From the NCBI RefSeq assembly GCF_004027225.2, contig NC_044279.2, positions 47,950,744 to 48,014,743 of the forward strand: DNA of 64,000 nucleotides, read 5' to 3'. The notes under the pieces were generated by a model. That model worked only from the letters and a program-made list of their open reading frames with translations. It made no database searches and had not been told where the DNA came from. The DNA is from Strigops habroptila. Taxonomy: Eukaryota; Chordata; Aves; Psittaciformes; Psittacidae. The translations under genes and the position numbers were made by a program. Shown here in pieces: positions 24,560 to 34,800 of the stretch (the stretch's first letter is position 1; each line of letters opens with the position of its first letter).

Positions 24560-25517
24560 TCTTATCAGAGAACAAAGAGTTGTGGTAAATGGCTCGATGT
24601 CCAGTTGGAAACCTGTAACGAGTGGTGTCCCTCAGGGATCGGTGTTGGGACCGGTCCTGTTCAACATCTTTGTCGGTGACATGGACAGTGGGATTGAGTG
24701 CGCCCTCAGCAAGTTTGCCGATGACACCAAGCTGTGTGGTTCGGTTGATACGCTGGAGGGAAGGGATGCCATCCAGAGGGACCTTGACACGCTTGTGAGG
24801 TGGGCCGATGCCAACCTTATGAAGTTTAACCAAGCCAAGTGCAAGGTCCTACACCTGGGTCGGGGCAACCCCAGGCACTGCTACAGGCTGGGCAGAGAAG
24901 AGATTCAGAGCAGCCCTTCAGAAAAGGACTTGGGGGTGTTGGTTGACGAAAAGCTTAACATGAGCCGGCAGTGTGCACTTGCAGCCCAGAAAGCCAACCA
25001 TATCCTGGGCTGCATCAAAAGAAGCGTGACCAGCAGGTCGAAGGAGGTGATCCTGCCCCTCTACTCTGCTCTTGTGAGACCCCACTTGGAGTACTGCGTA
25101 CAGTTCTGGTGTCCTCAACATAAAAAGGACATGGAGCTGTTGGAGCGAGTCCAGAGGAGGGCCACGAGGATGATAAGAGGGCTGGAGCACCTCCCATATG
25201 AAGACAGGCTGAGGAAGTTGGGGCTATTCAGCCTGGAGAAGAGAAGGCTGCGTGGTGACCTCATAGCAGCGTTCCAGTATCTGAAGGGGGTCTACAAGGA
25301 TGCTGGGGAGGGACTCTTCCTTAGGGACTGTAGTGGTAGGACAAGGGGTAATGGGTTCAAACTTAAACAGAGGAAGTTTAGATTAGATATAAGGAAGAAG
25401 TTCTTTACAGTGAGGGTGGTGAAGCACTGGAATGGGTTGCCCAGGGAGGTTGTGGATGCTTCATCCCTGGCAGTGTTCAAGGCCAGGTTGGACAGAGCCT
25501 TGAGCCACATGGTTTAG
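24549..25517 (+). pseudogene. CR1 reverse transcriptase, C-terminal fragment, open frame
   Basis: An uninterrupted frame of about 322 codons. It contains the RT segments [20 protein letters not shown] and the catalytic FADD box (a YxDD variant, 24714-24725), then the CR1 C-terminal region with [13 protein letters not shown] and [18 protein letters not shown]. There is no ATG at the listed start and the N-terminal half of the RT plus the endonuclease domain are missing, so it is a dead-on-arrival 5'-truncated LINE fragment rather than a host gene. Confidence 0.9.
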
Positions 25518-25605
25518 GGCAAGGTGTCCCTGCCCATGGCAGGGGGGTTGGAACTAGATGATCTTAAGGTCCTTTCCAACCCTTACGATTCTATGATTCT
25601 ATGAT
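24560..25605 (+). mobile_element. CR1 LINE, 5'-truncated, 3' end intact
   Basis: About 1.05 kb of CR1. It carries the C-terminal part of the reverse-transcriptase ORF, then the short 3' UTR with the block ctgcccatggcaggggggtt and the 3' terminal tandem octamer (gattctatgattctatgat) that marks CR1 ends. The 5' boundary is approximate. Orientation is the same as NUDT4. The open frame and intact tail suggest a relatively young copy. Confidence 0.93.
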
Positions 25606-26982
25606 AATCTCCCATGCATTATGTGAAGTTGAAGCACACAAGCAGGGGTTGAGTGTGTGTTTAAAACACAACACGCAGAGGGAAAGACATGATCAACTCT
25701 TCCAGGCGTCAGAAGACTTCACTAAGAAGCGTCAAGCTTTAAATTGAATATGTCTGGGTTTTTTTAAACTTACCCTCTTGCTTTCAACACTGTTCTGGCC
25801 TCAGTGCTGCTGTGGCATTATTAAGCTAGGCACTGCATGCTCAGCCCAAGTGATGAAGCTACAAGCTCTATGTCCACAGTGGGAGGACAATGTTCCACAT
25901 AAGGAATGGCACTACCTCTTCACTTGCAAACTCAGCCACCGCAGGCATGTCCCTGCTTGTGGCGATCAGAGTGCTATGAGCAACGCACCACCCGGAACAT
26001 AATGCTCTCATAATTTTCTGTCCCTGAATAAGCAGGAAATGGTGTTCAAAGAGCCCGTTGAGAGAGGCTAGACCACTGACAGCCTGCTGTGTGATCAGCT
26101 GGCATTCTCCTGATGGCCCACACTGAGCTTTCAAGAGTTCTGAGGGTCAGCGCTGTTTTCCAACAGCTTTCTCTCATTATTTGTTCCCACCAATTCGGAT
26201 GGACAGTGTGAAACAGCACACACAGCAATACCTGCTACTGGCCAAAGACCACTCCTTTATCCACTTACCCTTGTGGTGGCTCTCCTGTGGCCTGGTGCCT
26301 GTTACACCCAGACAGACTGCCCTAAGGGACTTTCTGCTGCCACTCAATTGCTTTATTTCCCTAAACATTTCCTTCTTCCCTGTGTTCTGGGTACACCACC
26401 AGCACAACCTGTCTTTGAGCAAGGCAGGCAGACATCCACAGCAACTTCCTTTCTTCTTCCACAGAAGAAAGAAAAACACCATCACAATCACCTTACTGTG
26501 TCTTACTCTAAGATTGATGGATGCAGAGAAGTGTTACTATCCTGCCTCAACATAGGGCATAAGACCAGACACTCCTCCATGTATTTATCAGTACTCATCC
26601 TAAGCCTTCAGTGTTACCCATAGTAATAGCGAGGAGCTGATGGGAAAACCACAGCAGCAGCACTTCTGAAGGCACAGCAGGTATTCGGGCTGAGGTGAGC
26701 ACACCTGCTACAGCAAGCAACAACTGAACACCGCATGTGAAATCCTTCATACCTATAACTGATCTTGCAAGCCTGCCTACAGAAACCAGGGACATGTGGG
26801 CACGGGTACCTGGCAGGCAGGGAGGTGTGGATTAGGCCTGAACCAAAAAAACTCCCTCATGGCAGCCCTGAAGATGAAACCAGCCTACACCTGAGCATCT
26901 GAAACACGATTTTGCAACAAGTACTCCAGTCAGAGATGAGTTCCCCATGTGAAATATTTTATATTTCCCTATTTAAAAAATA
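25606..26982 (+). other. Intergenic between two CR1 copies
   Basis: No gene recognised. Overlapping frames of 60-124 codons occur on both strands around 26046-26623 but share no recognised domain and overlap each other, as chance frames do in this base composition. Confidence 0.6.
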
Positions 26983-27327
26983 ATCATACAATGGTTTGGG
27001 TTGGAAGGGACCTTAAAGATCATCTAGTTCCAACCCCCTGCCACGAGCAGGGACACCTTCCACTACACCAGGTTGCTCCAAGCCCCGTCCAACCTGGTCT
27101 TGAACACTGCCCCGGATGAGGCAGCCACAGCTTCTCTGGGCACCCTGTGCCAGCGCCTCAGCACCCTCACAGGGAAGAACTTCTTCCTAATGTCTCATAT
27201 AAGTTTCGCCTCTTTCAGTTTAAAGCCATTCCCCCTTGTCCTGTCACTACATGCCCTTGTACGAAGTACCTCCAGATTTCTTGTAGGCCCCCTTTAGGTA
27301 GTGGAAGGCTGCTCTAAGGCTGAACAA
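26983..27327 (-). mobile_element. CR1 LINE fragment, minus strand
   Basis: It starts with the reverse complement of a CR1 3' end (atggtttgggttggaaggga, then gccacgagcagggacacc) and continues antisense through the RT C-terminal region to about 27327. It lacks the terminal octamer tandem and is diverged. Confidence 0.9.
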
Positions 27328-28254
27328 AAATCTTTGTTACATGGCACACTTCTATCAGCCTCTTTACCTGGGAAGGCTCACACAGTGTGATACACAGGAA
27401 CCGCAGGTGCTGTACCCCCCACTGCTCTTTACCTCGAGGAGGATCTCGAGCACTCAGTCTCTCAGTGATGGGCCGATCCAGAGTGACAACTCCCTAGCAA
27501 CAAGCTAGGGTATGATTCCCTTTCCTAACGGGTCATCCAGCGGGTAGTGTTCAGCTGACAGCTTCTACCACCATTGCCCTCCAAACCAGAGCAGTTTTCA
27601 TCCTTAGTTTTCTGCCCTGCAGACAAAGAGAGAACTTGCTCACACCTTACCCGTTATCTTAAGCCTCGAGGGGAGTTTACAAAAGCAGGCACCACAGATA
27701 CAGCATTTATGCTGCTTGACACCACTCTTCTAATGTACTTCAGCGCAACACTTTTAAGTGTTTGCTTTAAAATCTTCCTGCAGACTTAGACAGGAAACGC
27801 TGCAATACCTGGTAGAAAATCCATCATAGCAGACATGTAATTAAAAATGTTGTGCCATGCTCATAACATAACATGGTTTACCAAAGCTTAATACATCTAT
27901 CAATTTGACTGCACTAGAAATTATCTTAACTGCGCACTTAAATAGGAAAGACTTGTACTAAAACAAGCAGATTTAAACACAGCCAGGCAAAAAAGAACAA
28001 AAACCATCTAATCTTGTGTACCAGTGCAGCCCCCTCTGATGCTTTAGGACAGAGGACTTGCTCTTTTCGCCCCACATATGAAAGGCAAAAAAGAAAAGCC
28101 ACAGCAATTGGGAAGCGAGTTATAGGAGAAGTTGCCAGTGTTCATGTTCCTTATTCTAACAGATGCCGAGAACTGTCAGGAAAATGTACTGCACACTGAT
28201 AGCAGCCCACTGCAGTCAAATGAAGCTCAGTGTCTAAGCAATGAATAATCACTC
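27328..28254 (+). other. Intergenic between convergent NUDT4 and UBE2N
   Basis: Nothing recognised. The two genes face each other tail to tail and this stretch lies just beyond the probable UBE2N 3' end. Confidence 0.5.
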
Positions 28255-28259
28255 TTCCT

Positions 28260-28265
28260 TTTATT
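28260..28265 (-). terminator. UBE2N: Candidate distal poly(A) signal of UBE2N
   Basis: TTTATT on the plus strand, AATAAA on the transcript strand, in the context gaaATAAAagg. It is the last good hexamer before the intergenic sequence that separates UBE2N from the CR1 at 27 kb. Confidence 0.4.
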
Positions 28266-28384
28266 TCAGTGTCATATTACATTACAGTCAAGACATGTTA
28301 TTGACAAAACCTACCAGACATTTCACTTTAAGAGTAACCCTCAGAAAAGAAAAAAAAATCCCATCAAGGAATGTACATAAATTG

Positions 28385-28446
28385 AGATGTCACAGTTTTT
28401 GATGTTACTAGTTCAAGATGTCACAATGTCTGATGTTACTAGTCCA
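28385..28446 (-). repeat. 31-bp tandem duplication in UBE2N 3' UTR
   Basis: On the plus strand two adjacent 31-base units (28385-28415 and 28416-28446) share agatgtcaca at the start and gatgttactagt near the end, differing at about five positions in between. Confidence 0.9.
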
Positions 28447-29117
28447 TTCATGTGTTTCACAATAACTCAATGTGTGGAAATACACTTTCTTGAAAGCTAC
28501 AGAAACAACGTTTCACTTGGTTTAGTCTAAAATCACCCAAGATACAACCTGTCCCGTCAGTTCTTAGTGACAACCTCACACCCATGCCAGAACATGGCTA
28601 CACATTAAGACACCACTGCTGGATGGTTATGCAAAAATAGAGCCTTCCAAATCCTCCTCTCCATCTAAAGAAATATCGTAACTACTGCAGAAGTATTCTG
28701 CACAGGAGGTTTCAGGCCCAACAGCTACCACCCAGACTCCACCATATAACATGCAGTGTCAGCACTCCTGCTCAGGATTTCAGGACATTTGGCACACCAG
28801 CACCAGTCACGCTGGAGGAAACCCATTTCTTTTAAATTTAGTGTAAATCTGTCCAAAGGAGAGGCACTAAAAACAGTTAAAACCAGTGCTCCCTAAAAGA
28901 TGGCTGCATTTGCAAACCTGCTGTAAAGGTAGATGTAACAGAAGCAACTTTGAGTTTCAGATAACAGCTGTGAAAATACACTTACTTAACTGAGGAAAAA
29001 GGTTAGATGTAAGTGCCTTCAAAGAATTTAGCTGAAAAGCTTCCTCAGCATAAGATAGAATGAAATTCACAACTCCGATTTATACAGAGCTCTTAAACTG
29101 GATTTAAAAGTTAAATA

Positions 29118-29128
<11 letters not shown>

Positions 29129-29148
<20 letters not shown>

Positions 29149-29149
29149 A
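29129..29149. repeat. (TA)n microsatellite
   Basis: About ten TA dinucleotides in the probable UBE2N 3' UTR. Confidence 0.9.
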
Positions 29150-29512
29150 TAAACTTCAAAAGGATTCAAATATGCCTGAAGAGACCCACAACAAACAAAT
29201 TTTAGTTTTTAGGAAGCCCATTTAAAATTTCCTTCATTACAACTATCATTTGAAAATACTCTAAAGAGTTTTAAAACACAGTATTTTACAGTGTTAATTC
29301 AGATACACTGTCACTATGGATGCTCAAACTCGGACAGCATGGACTTCTTTAATGAAACCTCAAATTTGTTGAGATAGTTAAAAGAACCCAGACACATACT
29401 GGCTGCTGTGTTCAAACAGTTCTATGATCCACATTATTCAGTCATCAGCAAATGGAGGCAGACGACTTTTTTCATTAATACATTAACAATAGCCCATCAA
29501 GAATTTTATTTT

Positions 29513-29540
29513 TTATATATATATATATATAAAATATATA
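29513..29540. repeat. (TA)n microsatellite
   Basis: A second, slightly interrupted TA run about 380 bp from the first. Confidence 0.9.
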
Positions 29541-30387
29541 TTTAATTATATCCTCTGATTAGCTGCCTATTCTAGCTGAGTTTTAAGCCCTGAACACACA
29601 AATACCTAGCCATGGGTCTGGATTCATCCCACCTCATTTGAAGTTCAATTGCTTGGGTGCCAGGCCAGGTCCTGTTTCTCTATTGAAAGCCATGTTCAAA
29701 GGGGGTGCTTAGGTGGGTCTGACTGTCCTCTGGGGGTGCTGCTCCTCACTGGAATAGAGGCAGAGCTAAGGAAAGCTGTACATGTAGTGTAAAGTAAAGC
29801 ATTAATAGGTAGGTGAGGTGAATCCAGGGTGCAGACAGCTCACTCAGCTGCCTGCCGTGAAAGTTGCCCATGTTAGTAGCACACATAGGATCTATGCCCA
29901 CTAAACCCAAACACATGCTCACTTGTAACAAGAGGGGAGGGTTAACGGTGCTTACCCACTCTGAAGAACAAACAAGTTTATTACAAACCCTGAATGCAAC
30001 TTTAGCTTACATTCCACACAGAAACTAGTTTCAAAACAGTTTTCGTATACCTCAGTCTGGTGATCAAGTTGAATTCTGAACCAAGCTTCAACCATGTTAC
30101 AAAGAGTACTTTGAGGGACAACACCGGTTACTAACCACTGAAAGCACTGTCTGTTGGAAAACGTAGTTTTAATAGATATTCTTCATCTTACAGAAGAGCA
30201 CAATAAATACACCACATTCTATAGAAATTTCAGATGACACTGGAGCAAGAAGAGGTGAAAGAGGGAGAATACCAACAGACTACATAACCGTACCCCTGAA
30301 TCGCATGACAAAACACTCCATATGCAACCACTACAAGCTGTCATTTATACACTTTGGGTTGGCCTTGCCAAAAGCTCTTAAGCATTT

Positions 30388-30415
30388 CCCCCCCCCCCCC
30401 CCTTTTTTTTTTATT
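30388..30415 (-). terminator. UBE2N: Candidate proximal poly(A) signal with A10-G15 tract
   Basis: On the UBE2N strand AATAAA (30415-30410) runs straight into further A residues and then 15 consecutive G (30402-30388). A G-rich tract just downstream of a hexamer can promote cleavage. A 3' UTR ending here would be about 1.45 kb. Confidence 0.35.
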
Positions 30416-31842
30416 GTGAGGGGGAAGGTTTGGGGAAAGGAAGAGAATATGGATTCAAGAAATTAAGGGAAGCAGTAAGATGGATGAAGTCCAAGAAAGA
30501 TGCTGGACTCCCAGACAAGATGCATACACCAAAAACAAGAATGAGAAGGAAGTTTTTCATCACCTTCCTTCCCTCCAATAGGGAAGCTTTGCTACTATTT
30601 AAGCAGACTGGTTGCTCAAGCAAGTAGCTTAATAAGGCTTGTAGAGAAAACCAGTGGTATGAGGCGCTAGCTGGAAGTGGTTAAGCAAACATCAGTCGCT
30701 ACACAAGCTGGCCGTAACGTGGTTCTACACACTGCTATTACATGTTCATAGAGGGCAGAAATTAAAGAAATTAGAAAACTGTGTAGCCTAACATCTGATG
30801 ACAACCAGCATAGAGAAGTTATGCAGATACTCACAATTAGTGCTGTCATCTGCTCTCAACCTCCTGCTTGATTATGGTTATTTCCATGAAAATGCATATC
30901 AACACATCACTGTAATTATGGTTACAACGGTTACATCAGAGACTTGTTTCTAAAAGTCACTCCAAATTCAATTTCATATTAAACTGGCCAGGTAAGGTCA
31001 GCCACATAACACAAGCTAATAAAAATCAGTCAGCAAACAGAAGCAAAAAGAAAAAAATCTGAATTCTCTTTCTTCTCTGTTTAATCTGTCAGACTGGTGA
31101 AGACAAATTGTCAGTTCTGGTTTCAATCTCTTCTTAAATACGATTGTCACATTAGAGAAATGAAAACACAGCAAAATAAACTGTACAAAGGCCAAGTAGA
31201 ATAACAAAAAATATTTTACTAAAACATAAGATTTACAGGAGATTTTCCAGACAAGCCATACAAAATGGTCACAAGCTTTTTCTTGGAGGGATTTTTCTAC
31301 ACTGGACAGCAGAATCACAATATTATTAGTGAAGGTGATGGATGTTTAATGTTCCCATTTTTTTTTGTTTAAACAATGAAGCTTGTCCATCTACAGCGTC
31401 TAAGTTAGACTGGGCTAGAGGGTATATTCTAGAGTATAACTGGTTAGCTGCTTTTACCAATGCAATTAGCATCACCATAAAAAGGGAGGAGGAGCCCACA
31501 AAATTGAAACGAAAAGCCCTGCAGCTAACCCTGCCTACCTTCATTCACAGTGCTTATACTTAAACCATGATGGGAAAAATGATTAAAAGCAGAGATGTGC
31601 TGCTGCTTTCAAACAATTTCACAACAATCCGGATGATACTTCTAGCCTCTGCTCATGCGGTACAATAGTGAATTAGGACAAGACACAGATTTGCTAATGT
31701 GCATTTAATCACCAAAGGACTGAAGATGTCTGGGCTTTTATTCTGTAATGTTTCTAAGACTGTGTCCATTAAATGCAAACAAAAAAGGAAGAGGTCTTGG
31801 CAGAACAGGAGAAGTGATGCACACTTGATGTTCAAAGCGCAT

Positions 31843-31883
31843 TTAAATATTATTCATGGCATATAGCCTAGTCCATGCTCTGG
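31843..31883 (-). CDS. UBE2N: UBE2N exon 4 coding part
   Basis: The acceptor tctttacag precedes 31883. Two bases complete an Ala codon, then [12 protein letters not shown] and TAA at 31845-31843. The 3' UTR continues toward lower coordinates. Confidence 0.98.
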
Positions 31884-34800
31884 CTGTAAAGAAAAAGAAA
31901 CACATTTAAGAAAAAAATACGTATTTTTAGGGCTCCATTTAAGTAATTTTAAATACTACTTTTCAAAGATAGCTTTTATACCACTGCTAGAAGTATGCAA
32001 AATATATCGGTTCCGAGATTTAAGTGCAGTTCTGAACTCCAGCAGCTGACAATTTTTGTATATTACAGAAGCGGCCTGACTGCAGTGGATCCAGAAGTGG
32101 AAAGGCATAATGTAGTAAATCTTTTAGTCTATAACAGCCTGCAGCAGAAGCAGGTATGGAAGAGATGTATTTTCTGAAACCAGGTATCTGTGCCTTAAGC
32201 TTTAGAGGAAAAGCAGTGGTGTATACTTTTATTTTACCACAACTCCAAATTAGACATGCCTGCAAGTTTAGCAACATGAACACTCAAGATGAAACATATC
32301 AGGAGAGCTTTTCTTCTAGCAAGCCTCACAGATTTGAAAACAGAGCACTGCAGACACATTCAGGATGGATGGACTATGACTGTATGCAGTAATTATTCCT
32401 GCAAGTTGCAGACATAAAACAAGAGGTTGGAATTTACATCCCCCAACCAATGAGTAATCAGCTACTTCCTAAAACTAGATAGAAAAAAAAAATATAAGAT
32501 ACATCACCTGTTTCTATGGCTTGGGCTTCATTGGTCTTCCATTGCTCAGCTACATCATTTGCTAGTGGATCATCTGGATTGGGCGCACTTAACAAAGCCT
32601 GGATTGATAGCAGGACTGTACGAATCTGCAAAGCTGGGGACCATTTATCTGAAGAGACATTTACAGCAGTATTAAACATCATATTCACCACAGTCTACAG
32701 CAAAAGCAAGCTTTCCTCTCCCAGATTAAAGAATAAGGAAGGCATTCTTTTAACAAATGAAATCTCTTTTCAGGGTCCATTTACAGGTTTCTGTAGTTAA
32801 TAAGATCAGAAGAAAGAAAACAAGGTAGCACTTACCTTTCAAAATATCTAAACATATTCTTCCCAGCTTGTCTACATTAGGATGATAAATTTTGGTCATG
32901 AAACGTACTTTAGGAGCTGCCATTGGATATTCTTCTGGAAGGAATAGTTCAAGTTTAAATGTCCCACCCTCAAAGGGGGAATCCTGTGGACCTGCAATGA
33001 CCACATGGAAATAACGTGCGTTGCTTTCATCTGGCTCTGCTTTTATCCCAGGGACTGGCTCTGCCAGCAAGCGCTGGGTTTCCTAGAAGAAAAAGAAGAA
33101 GAGGCAATGTAACAAATAAAACCTATTCAAAATAAATGCAACCTGCACAAACTACGTTCAAAACAACAAGTATTCATTAAGAACTGTCTGCCTACATCCA
33201 CGGAAACAATGTTAGACAGACACCTTAAAGTCAAAGAACACCTGCAAAAAGATGAGAATGTGGTAAACTGGTATGCAACTCCTTTCAGACCCCTCACAGC
33301 ACGTGTTTCTATGGCACAAGCTAACAGGTAACAAAGTGTCCTCAAATTTTGTAACTTTTGATTAAACTACTGCCAAGCTGCTATTTTCTTCAATATACCA
33401 CAATGAAAATACCAAAAGCATTTCCCATTTTACCTTAAAGAGAAAATCGCATTACGTGAGAAGTCAAAGAAGGGGTTAATCACTCACAGAAGGTGTTCAA
33501 GGTTTACTCTAACAAGAGTTTAAGATGAACATTTGTACTGGAATCAGATCCAGCTTTGAGGAATTTAAAGTACTACTCTGCTGCAACACTTAACGGTGTT
33601 TTTAAGGATGTGTTATACATTTACACATATGTATGCATAAATAGCTTTGGTGTGAGCACTTTCAGCCTACGTATAACCACGTTTAAAGTCACCCTAACAA
33701 GCAGCAGGAGACAGGCAAGTTGCTCTGCCAGCAGCAAGCTTGGGGAAGCCCGGTTTCCTACAGAGGTCTGTATTCCTCGTTGCTCCTTTTGTTTGCCTGC
33801 AGCACCAACCCTACCTCAGACACCACACTATGACCATAGTTAAGAGCTGCCCATGTTCTGACCATCCATCCCACTAATGCACCAAGCGGACAGGCTGACC
33901 AAGTCCTGTGCATCTTTCCTCTCCTCTGCTGCCAGCCTTCACAAGTGCTCTAGGCACCATTCTGCTGCTCCTTATAGAAAACAAATCCAAGGCCAAAATG
34001 GGCAAGAGGACATTAGGCAGGGACAAGAAATCCTGCCAAAGCCTCATTTCCTCAGGTAATTTTAGCCCCATTTCCTGCCTTTCCTCTAGCTTGTTTTTAC
34101 TTTGTACAGTTAATCTTTTCACCATCTTTGTGTTGGCTTTCACAACGAAAAATTATCCTGCTTCTATTGACAAAAAATGATAACTGGTAGGTATAATATT
34201 ATTATTCTAGCTTTATAGCATATTTATTCTGTGTCTATAAATAGCATTAATACAAGAACAAGTGGACAGATTACCTCTACTTGGCTTAATACATTCTTCA
34301 AACATAACAGGAGTGTTACAATATTGACATTTTGCAACAATAGATTTACACAGCATTTAAGTGATACAGCTGTCTTAATGCAGCTAAGTAACACATCGCT
34401 TTAGCAAAAAGTAAATATATATATAAAGAAGTGAAGTCACAGCAATTAATGCAAAAATCCAGTTATTTCTCTCAAAATCAAGGTCCTACAAATCATAATA
34501 CTGAAGTTATTACTATGTACACATGCAAACAAAAAATACATTTATCTGGTCTAATTCCTTGTTATGACTACATATTGCCTACTTATCTGCACAGGCATTA
34601 GCTGCCAATGCCACTTACACGCCTTACTGGCAGGCCATCCAAGCTTCTTAGAGCTGTCTACACTCACTTCTGCAAGTGTATTTTAAATGATACACACAAA
34701 TTTATAATGTACTCAGAACTTCTACTAGCTATTTACTTGTACAGTAATTCTGTAGAAAAGCAGCTATAATGAATGCTTAAAGCTTTAGTTCAGTGGTATG

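Larger units (their letters stand above)
28255..31842 (-). other. UBE2N: UBE2N 3' UTR (probable extent)
   Basis: AT-rich, no coding signal. Several minus-strand AATAAA hexamers are present, including 30410-30415 and 28260-28265; the latter would give a UTR of about 3.6 kb. Inside are two (TA)n runs, an A10-G15 tract and a 31-bp tandem duplication. The exact end cannot be set from sequence alone. Confidence 0.5.

Noticed and set aside
29430-29470. gttctatgat near a possible CR1 end
   Set aside because: Only the octamer-like word matches; none of the other CR1 3' UTR blocks is present.
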